Notes under the pieces: generated by a model
Told to the model about the DNA's origin: nothing
The model's input: the letters and a program-made list of their open reading frames with translations, nothing else
The model's database searches: none
Source: Flavobacteriales bacterium
GTDB taxonomy: Bacteria; Bacteroidota; Bacteroidia; NS11-12g; UBA9320
Direction: 5' to 3'
Assembly: GCA_020635355.1 (NCBI GenBank)
Contig: JACJZW010000004.1
Span: 124,001 to 188,000, forward strand
Length of the DNA stretch: 64,000 nt
Shown: one piece after another, positions 61,114 through 64,000 of the stretch
Layout of the letters: every line of letters begins with the position of its first letter
Position numbering within the stretch: the stretch's first letter is position 1
Made by a program: the position numbers and the translations under genes

Positions 61114-61714
61114 AATGTGTTTTCAAGTGGTGCAAAATTCGGTGGAAAGTTTGAGAATAGGAATGGGGAATGGGGAATGAGGAATGAGGGATGGGGGACG
61201 CCTTCGGAGGATTAGAGTTCAGAGTTTGGAGTTCAGGAATGGGACACCTTCGCTAAGGCTTCGGTGACTGAGAGAAATGACACACCTTCGCTGAAGCTAC
61301 GGCGTGTGAAAAAAAACCCGGGTCATGAAAGAAGTTTGAGTGGTTTAACCCTACTCATTTCTATTGTAGGTTGTAGTAAGCAGCACAACCCGGGTGTTGG
61401 CTATGGCACCGCCTCACGGCGGTATTCCATTGATCTTCTATGTCTTGAACGTTGAAGCAAATGTGTTTGCACCAATCGTTAAAATTTTTGTCAAAAGTTT
61501 GTCGGCTTCAGAAACGGGGCACGACAACGCAGATTGAACAGAATTTGAGGGGCAAATCCATCACCTTTCCGGGTGAAGTTGGAACACAATCACGTTCACG
61601 ATTTAAGCGTGCAAAACACGAATTCTTCAATGAGTTCATGGTATTGGCGTTGAAATTTATTCATTGGTATACAGTCAGATGGTTAAGTTGTTGGTTTAGG
61701 ATGGTTTGGAATCA

Positions 61715-61756
61715 TCCGTAGACTTCCTGCCCACGGGGCTAGGCTAAGTCTACGGA
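61715..61756. repeat. Inverted repeat / hairpin
   Basis: TCCGTAGACTT and AAGTCTACGGA are perfect 11-bp arms around a 20-bp GC-rich loop. No T-run follows, so it is unlikely to be a terminator. Confidence 0.6.
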
Positions 61757-61838
61757 AGGGTGTCGACTTAAGACTGTTTTATGGAGTTAATTTGGTGCAA
61801 GAAACTCGGCGTAGTGTTCCATCCGCCGAAGAAGGCGA

Positions 61839-61982
61839 ATGGCTAAATCGTTCGTGGATCTTGCTAAAGAGTGGTTAAATCAGCGGATCCGTACATATCC
61901 TACGCATGGGCTGGAAGCTAAGTCTCAGGAACCTGTGGTGCGATTGAAGTCAATGCAGGTTTATTCACCCATCAATTCATAA
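61839..61982 (+). CDS. Possible 47-aa reading frame
   Basis: ATG 61839 starts MAKSFVDLAKEWLNQRIRTY and continues to ...QVYSPINS before TAA. The composition is protein-like (amphipathic helix at 2-18), but no family, promoter or neighbour supports it. It may be a remnant of a longer gene. Confidence 0.2.
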   Translation: MAKSFVDLAKEWLNQRIRTYPTHGLEAKSQEPVVRLKSMQVYSPINS

Positions 61983-62450
61983 TCCTTAGGATTATCCAGG
62001 ATCGATGGTATAGGTTAGTTTTACCAGACCATATTTCGGTGATAATATTATTAAGCGATTGAGTCTGATTTATTATTGAATATGTATTCAGAGTTACTAC
62101 GATAGACAGCTGAGACTGTTAAGTACCCCTGATATGGTAAATCCTTCTTCATTTGAACACAATCAAATACCGTCCTATCATATAACTGTATCCTTAAACA
62201 CATTTTTGACTAAAAGAAACCAGAACCGTTGGTTAACCATAACCTTTGCTTAACTTTCGAAAAGTGTTGGTCCGTTTTGAACTGAATCAAATCTATGACG
62301 TAGGGAGTCCTCTCCTCTTTCATTCGGAGTTTTTAAAACTTTGTGTACACGTTCTTTACACATTGGTTTTAGACAAGCTTTTACCTCAAATCCAAATTGA
62401 ATGAACAATCAGTTCTCCCAAAAAAATAGGAGGAATTGTCAATATTTCCG

Positions 62451-62642
62451 TTAAACGATGCAGTATCTTGACGAATACAATTCGTCAAAAAGTTCAACTA
62501 CATCTTGCTCAGTCGGTTGAATCTTATGTGACGCAGGTAATACCCAAAATTGTGGAGGCCCGTCATCCACGCCGCAGGAGGAGAAACTGCCAAGACAAAG
62601 ACTTATGAGGAAGTATAGAATGATATGTTGAGTAGAAGACAT
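62451..62642 (-). CDS. Small putative lipoprotein
   Basis: 63 aa with a convincing lipoprotein signal: MSSTQHIILYFLISLCLGSFSSCG, whose Cys at 23 is in an FSSC lipobox. The mature end is only 40 residues (VDDGPPQFWVLPASHKIQPT then EQDVVELFDELYSSRYCIV), acidic and Pro-containing. It may be a real small envelope protein or the surviving start of a longer, broken lipoprotein gene. No partner genes lie close. Confidence 0.4.
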   Translation of the reverse strand: MSSTQHIILYFLISLCLGSFSSCGVDDGPPQFWVLPASHKIQPTEQDVVELFDELYSSRYCIV

Positions 62643-63497
62643 AGGTAGGTTATGGTTTTTCTAATGCTATAACACAGCGGTTAGAACCAATGCCTGTTCA
62701 CTTAATCATTTCGTACCCATAATCGGGATCAAACCAAAAGATCAGAAAAGTCGGCTTTAAGATGGAGTATATCCTCTGCTTCTATAATGATATCTCCGTA
62801 AGCTGAAAATTACCCCCCCAAATCGCGAAAGGTTTGGTTCCTATTGTATGTTGGGGTTATATCCAATGCTAGAATAGTCACCAATTCCAGAAAGACATTG
62901 CCTGCAAAATTCACATAGTACAAGTCTTCGCAAAGAAAACGTAAACTAAAGATTCCTGAGCCCTCATTTAAATTTGTACTTCAAATGGTGAAGAAACCTT
63001 CGTATTGTGATAAAGTGCTGTTTTTCTTTCAATGTGAACTATCTCGTTGATCTCCCTGGAATGGTTGATTTGCTTCGTTCAAGGGTATCTATTTCATTTC
63101 TTAACTAAGTAATAGGTTGAGGTGTCTACAACCATCCCATTTACCTGTCTTTTTTCCAAATACCAGGGAATCTAGGGTATTAAAACATGAAAGTGACAAG
63201 TCGGTCAAGTGTATTGGGTTTGAACCTTACATAGAAATGTATGATATTTAGTGTGGGATCCTCTTTACAGGGAATGGATTCTAGAAACAAAGATAAAAAC
63301 AACTGAGTATACAGGTTTTTCATGATTTAGGTTGAACCAGAATACTTACGAGTTGTTTTATTGTCCATTGTTTTTTTGGTTGAATTCTCCATTGTTCTGC
63401 TGTACCTTTAAAAGTTGGTATGTTTTACTCAGTATGAAAAATTATAATCAAGGGAGTTAGGGTAGATGTGTTTGGGACGATATGGCACATTTTATAG
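62643..63497. other. 855-bp AT-rich non-coding region
   Basis: I see no credible reading frame, RNA gene, terminator or repeat. Stop codons occur in all frames at close spacing. A 15-codon frame from ATG 63465 (MCLGRYGTFYSVVVYLL) ends inside the partial gene that follows and is hydrophobic like a signal peptide. Confidence 0.4.
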
Positions 63498-63515
63498 TGT
63501 TGTAGTTTACCTTTT

Positions 63516-64000
63516 GTGCAACTTCCGTCCTGCACATCAGATGACGGCAAGACGGATTGCGAAAATCTGGAATTTAAATTTCAAGGTACATTGGATGACC
63601 TGATTACCGATCTTTTAGTCGGCATGCTGTTTGAACGTAGTTTAGATGGCCTGTTGGTTGACACTGTTTCTCTTAAATTGGAATCATTTGAAACCGATTT
63701 CATTCATCTTCACCACTGTAATAATGCTACCCGTTCGATGGAGTTGAAATGGCTCCAGTACAGGTGGTCAGCGGATTTAGAAGATATATCTCTTGCTTTT
63801 ATTAAATCGGGATCAACGTCAACAGATGCCTTTGCCACCTGGGGGGAACTCGACCTGTATAGTCGAAATTTCTTCCATAAAAGCGGGTATACGATTGTCT
63901 TCCAAAAGGATACTTTCTTTGATTGTAGGAGTTTTGATGATGTGTTGTCTCCGGTCAATAATATTGTGGGTTTAGGGAAGTATTTTGATTCAAATGCCAA
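63516..64000 (+). CDS. Partial reading frame without ATG, running off the window
   Basis: From the stop TAG at 63495-63497 the plus frame is open to the end of the window (167 codons) with protein-like content. It begins SLPFVQLPSCTSDDGKTDC, then LDGLLVDTVSLKLESF, SADLEDISLAFIKSGSTST and NIVGLGKYFDSNA. No ATG lies near the start. GTG 63516 is one possible start. A hydrophobic, signal-like peptide sits in the other frame (ATG 63465), so a frameshift joining it to the Cys at 63531 could make a lipoprotein. The minus-strand frame over the same DNA reads less like protein. The 3' end is missing, so it may be a partial or damaged gene. Confidence 0.4.
   Translation, partial: MQLPSCTSDDGKTDCENLEFKFQGTLDDLITDLLVGMLFERSLDGLLVDTVSLKLESFETDFIHLHHCNNATRSMELKWLQYRWSADLEDISLAFIKSGSTSTDAFATWGELDLYSRNFFHKSGYTIVFQKDTFFDCRSFDDVLSPVNNIVGLGKYFDSNA

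Larger units (their letters stand above)
61114..62450. other. 1.3-kb non-coding region with short repeats and hairpin
   Basis: No convincing long gene. From about 61158 to 61200 runs of GGAATGGG/GGAATGAG repeat. Two near-copies of ACACCTTCGCT[A/G]AGGCT follow (61243 and 61282 regions). Two AACCCGGGT copies lie about 75 bp apart. An 11-bp inverted repeat TCCGTAGACTT (61715-61725) with AAGTCTACGGA (61746-61756) could form a hairpin. A 47-codon frame at 61839-61982 (MAKSFVDLAKEWLNQRIRTY start) is possible but unsupported. Confidence 0.45.

Noticed and set aside
61452..61721. 89-codon plus frame as a transposase or relaxase remnant
   Set aside because: No DDE, HUH or tyrosine recombinase motif and no flanking inverted repeats.
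63710..64000. Minus-strand reading frame of 96 codons opposite the partial plus-strand frame
   Set aside because: It starts from an ATG at the edge, its content reads less like protein than the plus frame (many Ser/Lys runs and no recognisable segment), and only one of the two can be the true gene.

Overview
The window looks like a chromosomal segment of a free-living member of the Bacteroidota, probably Flavobacteriales-like. The evidence is a type IX secretion C-terminal sorting domain (13.5-14.3 kb), clade-typical families (DUF4476, DUF4197, a GH3/beta-lactamase fusion, a SusC-like TonB receptor, a short NifU-like protein next to Mrp), near absence of Shine-Dalgarno sequences, and several -7 promoter elements of the TAnnTTTG type. 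Genus and species cannot be set from the sequence alone. No rRNA, tRNA, CRISPR array, transposase or prophage gene was seen.

Layout. 0-4.7 kb: a sensory cluster. On the minus strand lie a GNAT/LuxI-like protein, a 7TM-DISM histidine kinase and a receiver protein fused to what looks like a dead histidine kinase. A stand-alone receiver is divergent to them. 4.8-10.5 kb: pdxA, then the conserved lipid/ribosome block (DUF177, rpmF, plsX, fabH, accB, accC). 10.5-20.1 kb: SNF2 helicase, a T9SS-exported protein, YebC, a PccB-type carboxyltransferase, and a sugar/glycan group (glf, GT2, ArnT-like). 20.1-22.3 kb: a small AT-rich insert with two unknown envelope proteins, bracketed by an 85-bp imperfect direct repeat. 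22.3-30 kb: ssb, a TPP riboswitch controlling a TonB receptor, a UbiA-like membrane protein, NifU-like and Mrp Fe-S carriers, and an anchored DUF3352-like protein. 30-46 kb: DUF4197 lipoprotein, GH3-beta-lactamase, DUF4476 protein, polA, dihydroorotase, BNR-repeat protein, PpiD/SurA-like chaperone, alpha/beta hydrolase, ftsH. 46-52.7 kb: kbl, menA, menC, EamA transporter, yicC, gmk, nadD, a tightly overlapped plus-strand series. 52.7-61.1 kb: a split Hdr-like Fe-S oxidoreductase with a HAD protein between its two parts, an S9 peptidase, CorA, two tandem paralogous lipoproteins and a second YebC. 61.1-64 kb: mostly gene-free, repeat-bearing DNA with one small lipoprotein frame, then an ATG-less partial reading frame that runs off the end.

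Most of the window is core metabolism. The candidate new biology is the 0-4.7 kb module, which resembles a signal synthase, a membrane receptor kinase, a receiver-pseudokinase adaptor and a receiver. Also notable are the repeat-bracketed 2-kb insert and two genes whose start codons sit directly behind a terminator. Promoter and terminator calls are by eye against the known Bacteroidota consensus.
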